Counted from the stretch's first letter, positions 25,805 through 35,092 are shown. The stretch: 36,243 nucleotides of DNA from Peribacillus muralis (GCF_001439925.1 NZ_LMBV01000031.1:1005-37247); one strand, 5' to 3'. The notes: generated by a model from the letters alone, not told the origin. Translations and numbers: made by a program.

Positions 25805-26890
25805 CTATTCTTGATTGCTGTCGAAAATATGCGATAATTTTGATTGCACAATAACCTTAGAGTCAAAATTATTTTTGACTTTGTATGCACCTTTTATCCC
25901 GATCTCCATAGCTTGCTGGAAGTTTTCCTTGATCCACATCAAAGTGTCTTTTATTGAGTTTACGTCTGCATCAACCTCAAGATAGTCTACACTGCTTTCA
26001 AGTATCAGCCGGTCATTACGGGGATTGGTGGAAACCAAGACACAACCAGTCGACATCGCATCAACTGCTGCTGTTGTAGGAAACCCATCAAGAGCAAACT
26101 GATCTTGAGTACCACAGTTAATGAATACATGTGATTGCGCATACAGAATCTTTATTCTTTCGGGATTTAGAAGACCAAAAAAAGTATAATTTTTATTTGT
26201 TAGTAAATGGAGATCATCCTGCCAATTACCTATAATATTTAAATGAAAGTGTTCATCTAGTTGATTAAATGTTTGGGCTAATAATGAAAACCCTTTGCGT
26301 TCGGCACGATAAGCAGAAAACGTTAATTGTATTGGTTTAGATTTAGACTTTGGTACATAAGAGTAGAAATCCGTATTGATAACTACCGGCAAATGAATGC
26401 TAGCTGGAATGACATTTAATACTTCATTAATATTTGTAAATACCGTTTTACAATTTTGGGATGCTATTTGAAGAAATTTATCAGAAGTGTAAGGATTCAG
26501 GCCACCACCTGGATATAATGTAGTGTGGATGTTAATATCATTCTCTTTTAGAAATTGCCTGATACTTAATCCTGGATTTGATCCAGGCATATAGGTACCA
26601 TCAGGGAGAAAACATTCACCTAGCAAACTTAAAACAAGATTTAAAAAAACACAATATACATCAGTAATCCCCTCTTTTTTTGCAATTGTTTTAAATGACT
26701 CAAACTTATACACTTGTGTAGGAAATTCATCTATATACAATTTTGTAGCAAAAAAAAGAGTATCAGGTCTCTGGTTAAAAATTTGGGTATTTTCCCAGTA
26801 ACGAAAACCACTTAATTTCCATGGAAAATCGGTATCAATTACCGCAAGGCGATGTTTCTTGCCTGACAAATCATTATTTTTCATATTCAC
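25805..26890 (-). CDS. GT-B (GT4-like) glycosyltransferase
   Basis: A 361-residue GT-B protein: N-domain LAVIDTDFPWKLSGFRYW and IHTTLYPGGGLNPYTSDKFL, then a C-domain with LTFSAYRAERKGFSLLAQTF near 190 and DGFPTTAAVDAMSTGCVLVS near 275. That last segment is the GT4 E-x7-E site, but both Glu are Asp (DGFPTTAAVDAM), a conservative change that may alter donor contacts. A GTG start (26890) follows AAGGAG by 10 nt; ATG two codons later is possible. It starts 23 bp after the FkbM methyltransferase gene ends, so the two are cotranscribed and probably act on the same chain. Confidence 0.82.
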   Translation of the reverse strand: MNMKNNDLSGKKHRLAVIDTDFPWKLSGFRYWENTQIFNQRPDTLFFATKLYIDEFPTQVYKFESFKTIAKKEGITDVYCVFLNLVLSLLGECFLPDGTYMPGSNPGLSIRQFLKENDINIHTTLYPGGGLNPYTSDKFLQIASQNCKTVFTNINEVLNVIPASIHLPVVINTDFYSYVPKSKSKPIQLTFSAYRAERKGFSLLAQTFNQLDEHFHLNIIGNWQDDLHLLTNKNYTFFGLLNPERIKILYAQSHVFINCGTQDQFALDGFPTTAAVDAMSTGCVLVSTNPRNDRLILESSVDYLEVDADVNSIKDTLMWIKENFQQAMEIGIKGAYKVKNNFDSKVIVQSKLSHIFDSNQE

Positions 26891-26913
26891 TTAAATATAA
26901 CTCCTTCCGGTTC

Positions 26914-28218
26914 TTACTTCGGAACTGCAAAAAGAATCGTTTCCTGGGCAGATATCGTATAGTGACCTAAATGGAACTTGTATCCTAAATTTAATTCTGC
27001 AATGAAGTCTACAACATTAGCAAAATCTTCAATTTGATGATAGATTGCAATGGCAAGTTTAGGACGAAAAGTTTTAATGCTCTGAATAGCGCCTTTCAAC
27101 GCATTCATTTCAGCACCCTCTATATCCATCTTAATGAAATCGATTTTGGGAATATTCCTTTGTTTGACCAAATCATCAATAGAAATTGTTGATGCTACTC
27201 CATTGGTTTCGTCCGTTTTGGAGAATGTAACAGAACTCGCAGCTCCCTGATCCATATAATAAAGCCGTTCATTTGATACATTCCAAAGGGGGCACCCAAC
27301 AATGGTAATGCGTTGTTTAAGGTTTTCATTCAGGTCTAGATTTTTGGTCATAATCTCAATATTACTTGGTATGAATTCTATTGTATAAACATGGCCATTT
27401 TCACCAACTTCATTAGCAAAGTAAAGTGCGGTGTCACCAAAACATCCGCCTGCATCGATAACAACGTCTGCTTCCCTTGCTTTAATTGCAGGTACAATCT
27501 TATTGTACTCATATTGCCGATCCATAAAAGTAGCACTTATTCCAATAGAAGGTGTGAATAGTTGGAGGTCATAACTTACTGTTCTCAAGTCAAAAAGGGG
27601 AAGGTTCCATCCGTGATATTTAGTCTTAATTGTCTCATTGGAATGAATGAGTTTTTTGAGGGTCTGCCGCTGGGCCCAATATTCATTAGTATTTAGAGGT
27701 AGCTTTACTTTCTTATTGCTCAGTATTCTAAATGACAAAACTTTTAGCAACAAATCCCGAGACGGTTGATCTTCCAAATGGTAAAACAGTTCAATAATTC
27801 CTTGTAAGTGTTTAAGAATTTCCCTTTTCTCGTTTTCTGTGTTTACCACTATATAATCATTAAAAGCTGGTACAGACATAAGCTCAAAATATTCCATATC
27901 GATATTGTAGTAATAGTCATTCCCTGAATGATCCAGTAGCTCTTTGATGAGCAAATCTAAGAACTCAGGAACAGGTTGATCCTTGTTTTGATTGGTTTGA
28001 ATATCAAGTTCGGATTTAAATAACAGAATTCTTGATTTTTCTTTTAAACTACTATCATTGGAAATACCAAGAATCTTAGAAAAGCAGATTTTGGCCAACT
28101 GTTGTCGACCACTGGAATAGTATATCTCACCAAGTTGCAACAGGGAATCAACATCATGTATATCTTTAATCAAGCTTTCTTTTAAATTTCTTTCCTTTGA
28201 GGTTACTTCATCTTGCAT
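26914..28218 (-). CDS. FkbM-family methyltransferase with TPR-like N-terminus
   Basis: A 434-residue protein. The C-terminal half is an FkbM methyltransferase: SAM-binding VVIDAGGCFGDTALYFANEV near 260, VYTIEFIPSNIEIM, and IDFIKMDIEGAEMNALKGAI near 355. These enzymes usually O-methylate sugars. The N-terminal 60 residues (HDVDSLLQLGEIYYSSGRQQ...) look like TPR helices, followed by a helical linker of about 180 residues, so the chain is longer than a plain FkbM protein. AAGGTGG precedes the ATG. It is the first gene of a two-gene operon with a GT-B enzyme. Methylated sugars such as O-methyl-rhamnose are common on Bacillus spore surfaces, which fits. Confidence 0.85.
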   Translation of the reverse strand: MQDEVTSKERNLKESLIKDIHDVDSLLQLGEIYYSSGRQQLAKICFSKILGISNDSSLKEKSRILLFKSELDIQTNQNKDQPVPEFLDLLIKELLDHSGNDYYYNIDMEYFELMSVPAFNDYIVVNTENEKREILKHLQGIIELFYHLEDQPSRDLLLKVLSFRILSNKKVKLPLNTNEYWAQRQTLKKLIHSNETIKTKYHGWNLPLFDLRTVSYDLQLFTPSIGISATFMDRQYEYNKIVPAIKAREADVVIDAGGCFGDTALYFANEVGENGHVYTIEFIPSNIEIMTKNLDLNENLKQRITIVGCPLWNVSNERLYYMDQGAASSVTFSKTDETNGVASTISIDDLVKQRNIPKIDFIKMDIEGAEMNALKGAIQSIKTFRPKLAIAIYHQIEDFANVVDFIAELNLGYKFHLGHYTISAQETILFAVPK

Positions 28219-28910
28219 TGGCAGTTACCACCTTTTTCCCAGATGGAAGCAAATTGTTCATTTAACCATCCACCTGGATATAATATTTTCAAGGGGTGAA
28301 AAATACAGCCTTGTTCTTATATGGTTTCCGGACTTCTTCCATATTCAATGATTCTTATTCCTGAAATTTCATATACTTTCAGTACAATAAAATTCATCTC
28401 CGCTTAGAATATTACTCTTCCTATCTGATTTACAATCCGCCATGTAATCTTATGCTAAAAACCACCTTTCAATTACTCAGAAGATAATGAAAACCCAGAC
28501 TTGGTGAATTGGACTTTTGTCCAGATTAAAACACCCTACTTTAAGATTATGGATTCGTTTTAATCGCCAATTTATAGCCATAAAATTTATTCAAAAGGAA
28601 TATGTATGGAAGGGACACCAAAGAACTTTTGAATTGAAAAAATCTCCATCAATCGCAATTCGTATCAAATGGAAATATATAAACGACTAGGCTTACTTAT
28701 GATTCAAGAGAAGTTGTTTTTTTGGAACGTCCAGATCTACATCTCCTTCGCACAAACAGTGCCATAACGTAACTCTGTTTTTCCAAACACTACTCCCTTA
28801 CAGTAAAAACAGGACATCTGAACCCCTAATTGTTGCCTTTGAATAATGGATAATCAAATACTTATAAGCTGTGAAAACGTAATTAAAACTATAGATTAAT
28901 TGAAACGGAG
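28219..28910. other. Divergent intergenic region, about 690 bp
   Basis: It separates the FkbM/GT-B operon (leftwards) from the aminotransferase operon (rightwards). CATAACGTA at 28763-28771 matches CATANNNTA on the plus strand, 140 bp before the aminotransferase, but no AC at suitable spacing is seen. No coding sequence supported. Confidence 0.45.
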
Positions 28911-30044
28911 ATGAAAAATATCCGTAAAATTCCGTTTTTGAGACCCAACTTGGTGAAACAAGACTCATTTACTAATTATTTAGCGCAGATTGAACAATCC
29001 AGATTGTACAGTAATTATGGACCATTAAATACTCTTTTTGAGAATAGAGTCCTAACCGAATACTATGATGGGAACGGAGCGGTTCTCACGGTCAATAATG
29101 CTACCAGTGGTTTGATGTTAGCTATTAATCAGAGTAAACGGCCTAAAGGGCAGTTTGCATTAATGCCTAGCTTTACCTTTTCAGCCACCCCTTTAGCAGC
29201 TATGTGGTGTGGTTTAGAACCTTATTTTGTAGATGTGAACGAAGACGATTGGTGTATGAATGAAGAACTTGTAAAAGATCTATTAGCGAAACTAGGAGAT
29301 AAAGTGGCGGTAGTTGTTCCCTACGCAACCTTTGGAACAGATTTAGACCTATCCTTTTATAAGCAAATTCACGAGTCGGGAGTACCTGTTGTTTTTGATG
29401 CTGCGCCAAGTTTTGGAACATCAGGGCGTAGCGGATCATTTGGTAATAATTTTCCCGGATCCATTGTGTTCAGCTTTCATGCTACTAAATCATTTGGAAT
29501 TGGTGAAGGCGGCTTAGTCTATAGTGCTGATAAAGAGCTGATCAGTCAAATTCGACAAGCAGGAAATTTTGGGTTCTCGACTAACAGAGAAACTATATCA
29601 CAAGGTCTTAATAGCAAACTTTCGGAATATAGCGCAGCTGTAGCTCTTGCAACTCTGGATGCCTTTCCTGAAAAAAGTCGACAAAGACAACAAATTCATC
29701 AATGGTACCTAGAGCAATTCCAACAAACCCCTGTGTTAAATAATGAGTGGCAGCTTCAAACTGCAGAAGGGGAAATTGCCCATCAATTTATGCCTGTTCT
29801 ATGTCCAAAAGATAAAAGTAATTTAGATTTTGTGAAATTGCTTGCTGACCATCAAATAGAAGCACGAACCTATTTTTCCCCTTCTTGTCATCAACAAAAA
29901 TTTTTCACATCACTTAATCGGACAGTAATGTCTGTTACCAATAATATTTCAGAACGCATAATGAGCTTACCTCTATGGGAAGAAATGAACAAAAGTGATA
30001 TTGTTCAAGTTACACAAGTATTGGCCAATGGATTGGAATCATGA
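28911..30044 (+). CDS. DegT/DnrJ/EryC1-family PLP sugar aminotransferase
   Basis: A 377-residue enzyme of the nucleotide-sugar aminotransferase family. IPFLRPNLV at the start, TVNNATSGLMLAI (PLP phosphate site) near 60, FVDVNEDDWCMN, VVFDAAPSFG (PLP pyridine Asp) near 165 and FHATKSFGIGEGG with the PLP Lys near 190 are all present. It transfers an amino group, normally from glutamate, to a keto sugar nucleotide; B. subtilis SpsC and perosamine/viosamine synthases are relatives. Next to rfbA/rfbB, dTDP-4-keto-6-deoxyglucose is the likely substrate. The GGAG site abuts the ATG, an inefficient arrangement, so the true start is uncertain. Overlaps the acyltransferase by ATGA. Confidence 0.88.
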   Translation: MKNIRKIPFLRPNLVKQDSFTNYLAQIEQSRLYSNYGPLNTLFENRVLTEYYDGNGAVLTVNNATSGLMLAINQSKRPKGQFALMPSFTFSATPLAAMWCGLEPYFVDVNEDDWCMNEELVKDLLAKLGDKVAVVVPYATFGTDLDLSFYKQIHESGVPVVFDAAPSFGTSGRSGSFGNNFPGSIVFSFHATKSFGIGEGGLVYSADKELISQIRQAGNFGFSTNRETISQGLNSKLSEYSAAVALATLDAFPEKSRQRQQIHQWYLEQFQQTPVLNNEWQLQTAEGEIAHQFMPVLCPKDKSNLDFVKLLADHQIEARTYFSPSCHQQKFFTSLNRTVMSVTNNISERIMSLPLWEEMNKSDIVQVTQVLANGLES

Positions 30045-30676
30045 AAAAAATCGTCATTTGGGGCTGCGGAGGGCATGCACGTGAGATAAATCACCTGTGT
30101 GAAAATTCCAGTCATGATGTTATAGGGTTTCTTGATGAAAGATCGGAAATGAAGGGGAAAATAATAGATGATGTACCGGTTTTGGGCGATCTTCATGATA
30201 TTCATTCTCTTCAAAACAAAATTAAAATTGTTTGTGCGGGTGTAGGAGACCCTTCTCTGAAAAAACGGTTTGCCACCAAAACAATACATGCAGGTTTTGA
30301 GATTGCTGATACAATCGTACACCCTTCTGTTTTCATTTCAAAAAGGAACACACTTGGAGTTGGATCGATTATTTGTGAAGGAACCATTATAACCACAAAT
30401 GTTCAAATAGGAGATTTTGTTATCCTAAATCGAAGTTCGAACATAAGTCATGATAATGTTATTAACGACTATGTAACGGTAGGTCCTGGAGTTAACATTG
30501 CAGGAACTGTTACGATTGGTGAAGGAGCATACATTGGCATTGGTTCCTCTATCCGTGAAAAAATCAATATTGGTGCTTGGTCGGTTATAGGAGGCGGAGC
30601 ATTTGTAAAGAATGATGTTCCTGCGAAAACGCTTTATGCGGGGGTCCCTGCAACGTTTAAAAAAGATTTAAAATAG
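30041..30676 (+). CDS. NeuD/PglD-type sugar O/N-acyltransferase
   Basis: A 211-residue protein with the two-part layout of the NeuD family. An N-terminal Rossmann-like domain (KKIVIWGCGGHAREINHLCE) is followed by a left-handed beta-helix of hexapeptide repeats (about 85-205): VGSIICEGTIITTNVQIGDF, TVGPGVNIAGTVTIGEGAYI, ending GVPATFKK. The catalytic His is probably in SSNISHDNVIND. These enzymes acetylate aminosugar nucleotides using acetyl-CoA. Coupling to the aminotransferase (4-bp overlap) strongly suggests it acylates the amino group that enzyme installs. A strong terminator follows. Confidence 0.9.
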   Translation: MKKIVIWGCGGHAREINHLCENSSHDVIGFLDERSEMKGKIIDDVPVLGDLHDIHSLQNKIKIVCAGVGDPSLKKRFATKTIHAGFEIADTIVHPSVFISKRNTLGVGSIICEGTIITTNVQIGDFVILNRSSNISHDNVINDYVTVGPGVNIAGTVTIGEGAYIGIGSSIREKINIGAWSVIGGGAFVKNDVPAKTLYAGVPATFKKDLK

Positions 30677-30791
30677 AAATGTAAATAATAAACCCTTGCC
30701 GATATAAACTAAATGGTTTCCAGTAAAGAAATTTAGGACTAAGACGATTGAAAACCCGATTTACTTATATCTAAGTTAACCAAGTGGCTAC

Positions 30792-30836
30792 AAGGCTACA
30801 AAGCTCGTTTTTAAAGTAGCTTTGTAGCCTTTTCAC
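30792..30836 (+). terminator. Terminator of the aminotransferase/acyltransferase operon
   Basis: AAGGCTACAAAGCT-12 nt-AGCTTTGTAGCCTT is a perfect 14-bp stem followed by a T-run. It separates this operon from rfbABDC. Confidence 0.9.
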
Positions 30837-30897
30837 GTATTAGTCCTTAAACTCGTAAGAAATCCATTTACATCGTTCAATTTTGAACTTCATTTAC

Positions 30898-30924
30898 ACA
30901 GAAACAATCTTGGCGCATATGATG
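30898..30924 (+). promoter_or_regulatory. Sigma-K-like promoter of rfbABDC
   Basis: AC (30898-30899), 16 nt, then CATATGATG (30916-30924) matches the sigma-K pattern except for the last base (CATANNNTA), with ideal spacing. It would give a leader of about 100 nt. A sigma-E reading (CATATGAT) is also possible. Confidence 0.35.
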
Positions 30925-31028
30925 AAAAGGATTAATTTCCGAGAACTTCAGAAACTAATAATATAAAAAAGTTCATTTTCATTTTCATTTTGTACTTTAC
31001 ATCTTACAATTCGGGGAGGTGAATAATA

Positions 31029-31895
31029 ATGAAAGGAATCATATTAGCTGGTGGATATGGCACTAGATTATATCCGTTAACGAAGGTTATCTCAAAACAG
31101 CTATTACCTGTATATGATAAACCCTTAATATATTATCCATTGTCCGTACTAATGCTCGCTGGAATTAAAGATATCTTAGTCATTTCTACCCCTGTTGATA
31201 CACCTCGTTTTAAAAGTTTACTAGGTGATGGGTCACAATTAGGAATTAAAATTAGTTATATATCACAGGAAAAACCGGATGGCATTGCACAGGCTTTTAT
31301 TGTAGGAGAGGATTTTATAGGTAAGGATTCTGTATCTTTAATATTAGGGGACAATATATTTTATGGACATAATTTCACAAAAACACTAGAAGAAGTCGTT
31401 ACTCGACAAAACGGTGCCACTATATTCGGCTACCGTGTTAAAGATCCTGAACGATTTGGTGTTGTAGAATTTGATAAAAACCAGAAAGTGATATCTTTGG
31501 AAGAAAAACCCGTAACACCTAAATCAAACTATGCCATTACAGGACTTTATTTTTATGATAACAACGTTATTGATATCGCAAAGAGTATTAAGAAATCTTC
31601 TCGTGGAGAATACGAAATTACCTCGGTGAATGAATGTTACCTCATGAAAAACCAGCTAAATGTTGAGTTATTGGATAGAGGATTTAGCTGGTTAGATACT
31701 GGTACTCATGAATCACTACTTGACGCTTCATTATATATCCAAACCATTCAAAGCCGACAAAACGTCCAAATTGCTTGTATAGAAGAAATTGCCTTCCGAA
31801 AAGGATTTATTTCATCTAAACAACTTCTTGCCTTAGCTAAACCATTAGAGAAAAATGAATATGGGCAATACCTTGTAAGATTAATACAAAATTAA
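31029..31895 (+). CDS. rfbA: Glucose-1-phosphate thymidylyltransferase
   Basis: A 288-residue enzyme, the normal length of RmlA/RfbA, making dTDP-glucose from dTTP and glucose-1-P. The start [18 protein letters not shown] is the nucleotidyltransferase signature; [27 protein letters not shown] (metal Asp), [18 protein letters not shown] and [13 protein letters not shown] are family-typical. GGGGAGGTG precedes the ATG. First gene of a four-gene operon, equivalent to spsI of the B. subtilis spore polysaccharide operon. Confidence 0.96.
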   Translation: MKGIILAGGYGTRLYPLTKVISKQLLPVYDKPLIYYPLSVLMLAGIKDILVISTPVDTPRFKSLLGDGSQLGIKISYISQEKPDGIAQAFIVGEDFIGKDSVSLILGDNIFYGHNFTKTLEEVVTRQNGATIFGYRVKDPERFGVVEFDKNQKVISLEEKPVTPKSNYAITGLYFYDNNVIDIAKSIKKSSRGEYEITSVNECYLMKNQLNVELLDRGFSWLDTGTHESLLDASLYIQTIQSRQNVQIACIEEIAFRKGFISSKQLLALAKPLEKNEYGQYLVRLIQN

Positions 31896-31920
31896 AAGTA
31901 TCATAAGAAAGGAGGCAATT

Positions 31921-32880
31921 ATGAATCTTCTCGTTACAGGTGGGGCTGGTTTTATCGGTCTCAACTTTGTTCACTATTTGCTAAAGAGTACTTCATACAA
32001 TATAACCGTTATAGATTCTCTAACGTATGCAAGTCATCCCAAAGAGATACGTACCCTAACATCATCTGATTCTAGATTACGCTTTATTAAGGGAAGTATT
32101 GTTAATGAGAAAGATATGGAAGCTGTGATGGATCAAAATTATGAAGCCATTATTCATTTTGCCGCTGAGTCCCATGTTGATAACAGTATTCAGAATGCAG
32201 ATAAGTTCATACAAACAAACATAGTTGGTACTTATCAGTTATTACAACAATTAACTAAGGGCCATGCTAAAAAAATGATCCATATTTCCACAGACGAAGT
32301 ATACGGTACTTTAAGCCCGACTCAGCCACCATTCACAGAAAAATCCCCTCTTTCACCTAACAACCCCTATTCAGCTACAAAAGCAAGCTCAGACTTATTG
32401 GTGCGCTCTTACAATGAGACTTATAAATTACCTTTAATCACCACAAGATGCAGTAATAATTTTGGTCCTTTTCAAAACATGGAAAAATTCATTCCTACCA
32501 TTGTGTATAAAGCGCTTCACAACCATAAAATCCCTGTTTATGGGGATGGTCTACAAATAAGAGATTGGCTGTTTGTAGAAGATCATTGTAAAGCAATATC
32601 TCTTATTCTTGAAAAAGGAAAATGGGGGGAAGTTTATAATATTGGTGGCGGAAATGAAAGAAAAAATATCGATGTCGTAAAACAAATTTTAGGAATATTG
32701 GGTAAGCCTGACCACTTGATAGAATTTGTTGAAGACAGAAAAGGTCATGACCGAAGATATGCCATTGATTCTTCCAAGTTACAAAACGAGTTAGGCTGGA
32801 AACAAACCTCTAATTTTGATCAATCGTTAGAAAAAACAGTGCGATGGCACATGAACAAATTTAAAGGTACGCCCTCATGA
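31921..32880 (+). CDS. rfbB: dTDP-glucose 4,6-dehydratase
   Basis: A 319-residue extended short-chain dehydrogenase/reductase. GGAGFIG binds NAD, STDEVYG carries the Thr-Asp-Glu catalytic triad of 4,6-dehydratases near 125, and YSATKASSD gives the Tyr/Lys pair near 152. [18 protein letters not shown] and [19 protein letters not shown] follow. It makes dTDP-4-keto-6-deoxyglucose, the branch point to rhamnose (RfbC/RfbD) and possibly to the amino sugar. AAAGGAGG lies before the ATG. Overlaps rfbD by ATGA. Confidence 0.96.
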   Translation: MNLLVTGGAGFIGLNFVHYLLKSTSYNITVIDSLTYASHPKEIRTLTSSDSRLRFIKGSIVNEKDMEAVMDQNYEAIIHFAAESHVDNSIQNADKFIQTNIVGTYQLLQQLTKGHAKKMIHISTDEVYGTLSPTQPPFTEKSPLSPNNPYSATKASSDLLVRSYNETYKLPLITTRCSNNFGPFQNMEKFIPTIVYKALHNHKIPVYGDGLQIRDWLFVEDHCKAISLILEKGKWGEVYNIGGGNERKNIDVVKQILGILGKPDHLIEFVEDRKGHDRRYAIDSSKLQNELGWKQTSNFDQSLEKTVRWHMNKFKGTPS

Positions 32881-33728
32881 AGATTGTCATTACAGGTGCA
32901 GCCGGCCAACTAGGAAAAGAACTCATTCAGCTATTCAAAGAGCAAGGTTATGTGGTATATCCATATACTAAACAACAATTAGATATTACTGATCGTACGA
33001 AAATAAAAAAAATGATTGAGAAAATCCAGCCGGATTATTTGATTAATACGGCAGCCTTTACACACGTTGACCTTTGCGAAACGGATATAGATCAAGCTTA
33101 TTTAATTAATGGAATTGGACCTTATTATCTAGCGAGTGAAGCAAAGGAGAAAAAAGTGAAGTTTTTTCATATTAGTACTGACTATGTGTTTGATGGAGAA
33201 AAAAGTGAACCTTATGAAGAAGAGGATTCTCCTGACCCTCAAACGATTTATGGAAAAAGCAAACTACTAGGCGAAGCATTAGCACTAATTGCTAATGAAA
33301 GTACCACGATCATTAGAACGTCATGGTTATATGGACATGAGGGTAAAAATTTCGTCAATACCATAAAAAAGTTAGCCCGTCATTCACAAGAAATCCGTGT
33401 AGTTCAAGATCAATATGGTTGTCCTACTTACACTAAAGATATTGGAATAGCGATTAATAAACTACTAACACAACCGCATGGCATATATCATGTCACAAAC
33501 TCTGGAAGTTGCAGCTGGTTTGAATTTGCAACCGAAATAGCAACATTCTTAAAATCAAAAACAGTAGTCATCCCTGTTTCTACCGCAGAATACGGTCTTA
33601 AAACACCCAGACCCATGTATTCTGTTTTAAGTCAAAAAAAGTTGAATTCCAATGGGATCTCTTTGCGAAATTGGAAAGAAGGATTACATGAATACTTAAA
33701 AAAGGAAGATGATGAAAATGGCCATTGA
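32877..33728 (+). CDS. rfbD: dTDP-4-dehydrorhamnose reductase
   Basis: A 283-residue NAD(P)-dependent reductase, the last step to dTDP-L-rhamnose. [20 protein letters not shown] binds the cofactor; [42 protein letters not shown] (catalytic Tyr/Lys) and [16 protein letters not shown] are diagnostic of RmlD. Coupled by 4-bp overlap to rfbB and overlapping rfbC. Equivalent to spsK. Confidence 0.95.
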   Translation: MKIVITGAAGQLGKELIQLFKEQGYVVYPYTKQQLDITDRTKIKKMIEKIQPDYLINTAAFTHVDLCETDIDQAYLINGIGPYYLASEAKEKKVKFFHISTDYVFDGEKSEPYEEEDSPDPQTIYGKSKLLGEALALIANESTTIIRTSWLYGHEGKNFVNTIKKLARHSQEIRVVQDQYGCPTYTKDIGIAINKLLTQPHGIYHVTNSGSCSWFEFATEIATFLKSKTVVIPVSTAEYGLKTPRPMYSVLSQKKLNSNGISLRNWKEGLHEYLKKEDDENGH

Positions 33729-34176
33729 AGGTGTCATTTCTAAGAAATTGATTAAGCATTGTGATGATAGAGGATTTTTTGCAGAAGTGGTAAGAGATGA
33801 TGACCATCTTTTATCTCATTTTGGTCAACTTTCATGGACAACATCTTATCCAGGCGTCATCAAAGCATTTCACTACCATGAAGAGCAAGATGACCTTTGG
33901 TTTTTCCCATCTGGTAATGCTCAAGTAGTTTTATATGATTTAAGAGAACACTCTGCTACCAATGGTGAAACAAATGTTTATTATATGGGAGAAAACAACC
34001 CCATTATTTTACTTATTCCCAAAGGTGTGGCTCACGGTTACCGCGTGCTTGGAGAAAATCCAGCAACAGTTCTGTATTGTACGACAAAGTCGTATAACCC
34101 TTCCCACCCAGATGAGAAAAGAATTCCTTGGGATGATAAAAAGATTAATTTTGATTGGGAAACAAAACATAGATAA
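33718..34176 (+). CDS. rfbC: dTDP-4-dehydrorhamnose 3,5-epimerase, short SpsL type
   Basis: A 152-residue cupin-fold epimerase, shorter than classic RmlC (about 180) and the size of B. subtilis SpsL. The catalytic His is in VIKAFHYHEEQDDLWFFPSG; PKGVAHGYRVLG and YNPSHPDEKRIPWDD follow, with the terminal Asp/Pro segment conserved. Three ATGs cluster at the start. The third (33718) is chosen for its 9-nt spacing from GGAAG, because that site abuts the first (33709). It overlaps rfbD by 11 bp. It completes dTDP-rhamnose synthesis and is followed by a terminator. Confidence 0.9.
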   Translation: MAIEGVISKKLIKHCDDRGFFAEVVRDDDHLLSHFGQLSWTTSYPGVIKAFHYHEEQDDLWFFPSGNAQVVLYDLREHSATNGETNVYYMGENNPIILLIPKGVAHGYRVLGENPATVLYCTTKSYNPSHPDEKRIPWDDKKINFDWETKHR

Positions 34177-34225
34177 GAACCTATATGAGGCCATACATCC
34201 TACAGGAAAAAGCGGTTACACCTGG

Positions 34226-34262
34226 AAAGCTGCTCAAATAAAGAGCAGCTTTCATAATTTTT
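34226..34262 (+). terminator. Terminator of rfbABDC
   Basis: AAAGCTGCTC-AAATAAA-GAGCAGCTTT is a perfect 10-bp stem followed by CATAATTTTT. Confidence 0.85.
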
Positions 34263-34314
34263 ACGATGATCTATAAAATAAAGCCTTGGGCTTATCTCCT
34301 AGGGGGTACGTGAA

Positions 34315-34338
34315 TTTTAGACTCAAATGAGTCTAAAA
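34315..34338. promoter_or_regulatory. 24-bp perfect palindrome, candidate operator
   Basis: TTTTAGACTC-AAAT-GAGTCTAAAA lies 30 bp before the MerR/DUF3967-type gene, just ahead of its GGAGG site. It has no T-run outside the stem, and its position suggests autoregulation by the following DNA-binding protein rather than termination. Confidence 0.55.
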
Positions 34339-34367
34339 CGTAAAATTATTCGTAGGAGGAATCCCGA

Positions 34368-35029
34368 ATGAGTGATATAAAGTGGACATCCATAGGTCCC
34401 GTTGCCGAAAGATTGGGCATTGAAGTTCCGAGGTTAAGGACCTGGTGTGATAAGGACTTAATTGAGTTCGATAAACGTTCTACTGGTCGTTGGATTCCGC
34501 ATACCGAATTCCCAAAGATTGAGAAGATCATTGAAATCTTCAATCGCGGAGGAAATGTCACGTTTGATGATGTGAAAGAAGAGTTAATTAAGGAGAACTT
34601 ATATCATCAGTTGCAAACAGATAAGGAACAAGAGGCAAAATCAAAAGAAATGTCTTTATTGCTCGGACAAGCCTTTGAACAAAGTGGAGCAAATGAAATG
34701 TTTCTGCAAAAAGATCATGAGTTTAAACGTATGCAGCAAGAAGTAAATCGCTTATCTCAATTAGTAGAAAAACAAAATGAAACAAAGTTACTTGAAGATA
34801 ACAGGATAAGTAAACTCCAGGAGGATAACGAAGTTCTAAGGGATTGGTAAAAGATTTAATTAGTTCTGATAAAGACTTAAAAGAAACTTTTAACGTCTAT
34901 ATGAAAGAACAAAAGAAGGAAGAAATAAGTAAACAGGCTGAATTTGAGGATAAATTAGAGTTAATTGAGGCTCAATTAACTAACCAAAAGAAAGAAAAAG
35001 AAGGGTTTCTATCAAAGATTTTCGGATGA
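34368..35029 (+). pseudogene. MerR-like HTH/DUF3967-type protein gene, frameshifted
   Basis: Two frames overlap at 34844-34850. The first (160 residues, good TAGGAGG site) has a MerR-like helix-turn-helix, IGPVAERLGIEVPRLRTWCD, a linker, then a coiled coil, ending DNEVLRDW-stop. The second continues the coiled coil as LVKDLISSDKDLKETFNVYM and ends KEGFLSKIFG, the usual short aromatic-basic tail of DUF3967 proteins. A single missing base after RD restores one protein of about 220 residues. Relatives, often plasmid- or island-borne, resemble RacA in layout and probably bind DNA. As written the C-terminal half could come only from a TTG restart at 34844 or a -1 frameshift. A terminator follows. 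Confidence 0.6.
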
Positions 35030-35052
35030 ACTAGGCAGAGAATTCCAACCTG

Positions 35053-35092
35053 AAAAGTTGATCTCCTTTACGTTAAGGAATCGACTTTTTTA
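35053..35092 (+). terminator. Terminator after the MerR/DUF3967-type gene
   Basis: AAAAGTtGATctCCTT pairs with AAGGaaTCgACTTTT, followed by Ts, 25 bp after the stop codon. Confidence 0.75.

Noticed and set aside
34226..34338. Possible riboswitch or attenuator before the MerR/DUF3967-type gene
   Set aside because: The first hairpin is simply the rfb terminator and the second a short palindrome; no conserved aptamer-like core was seen.
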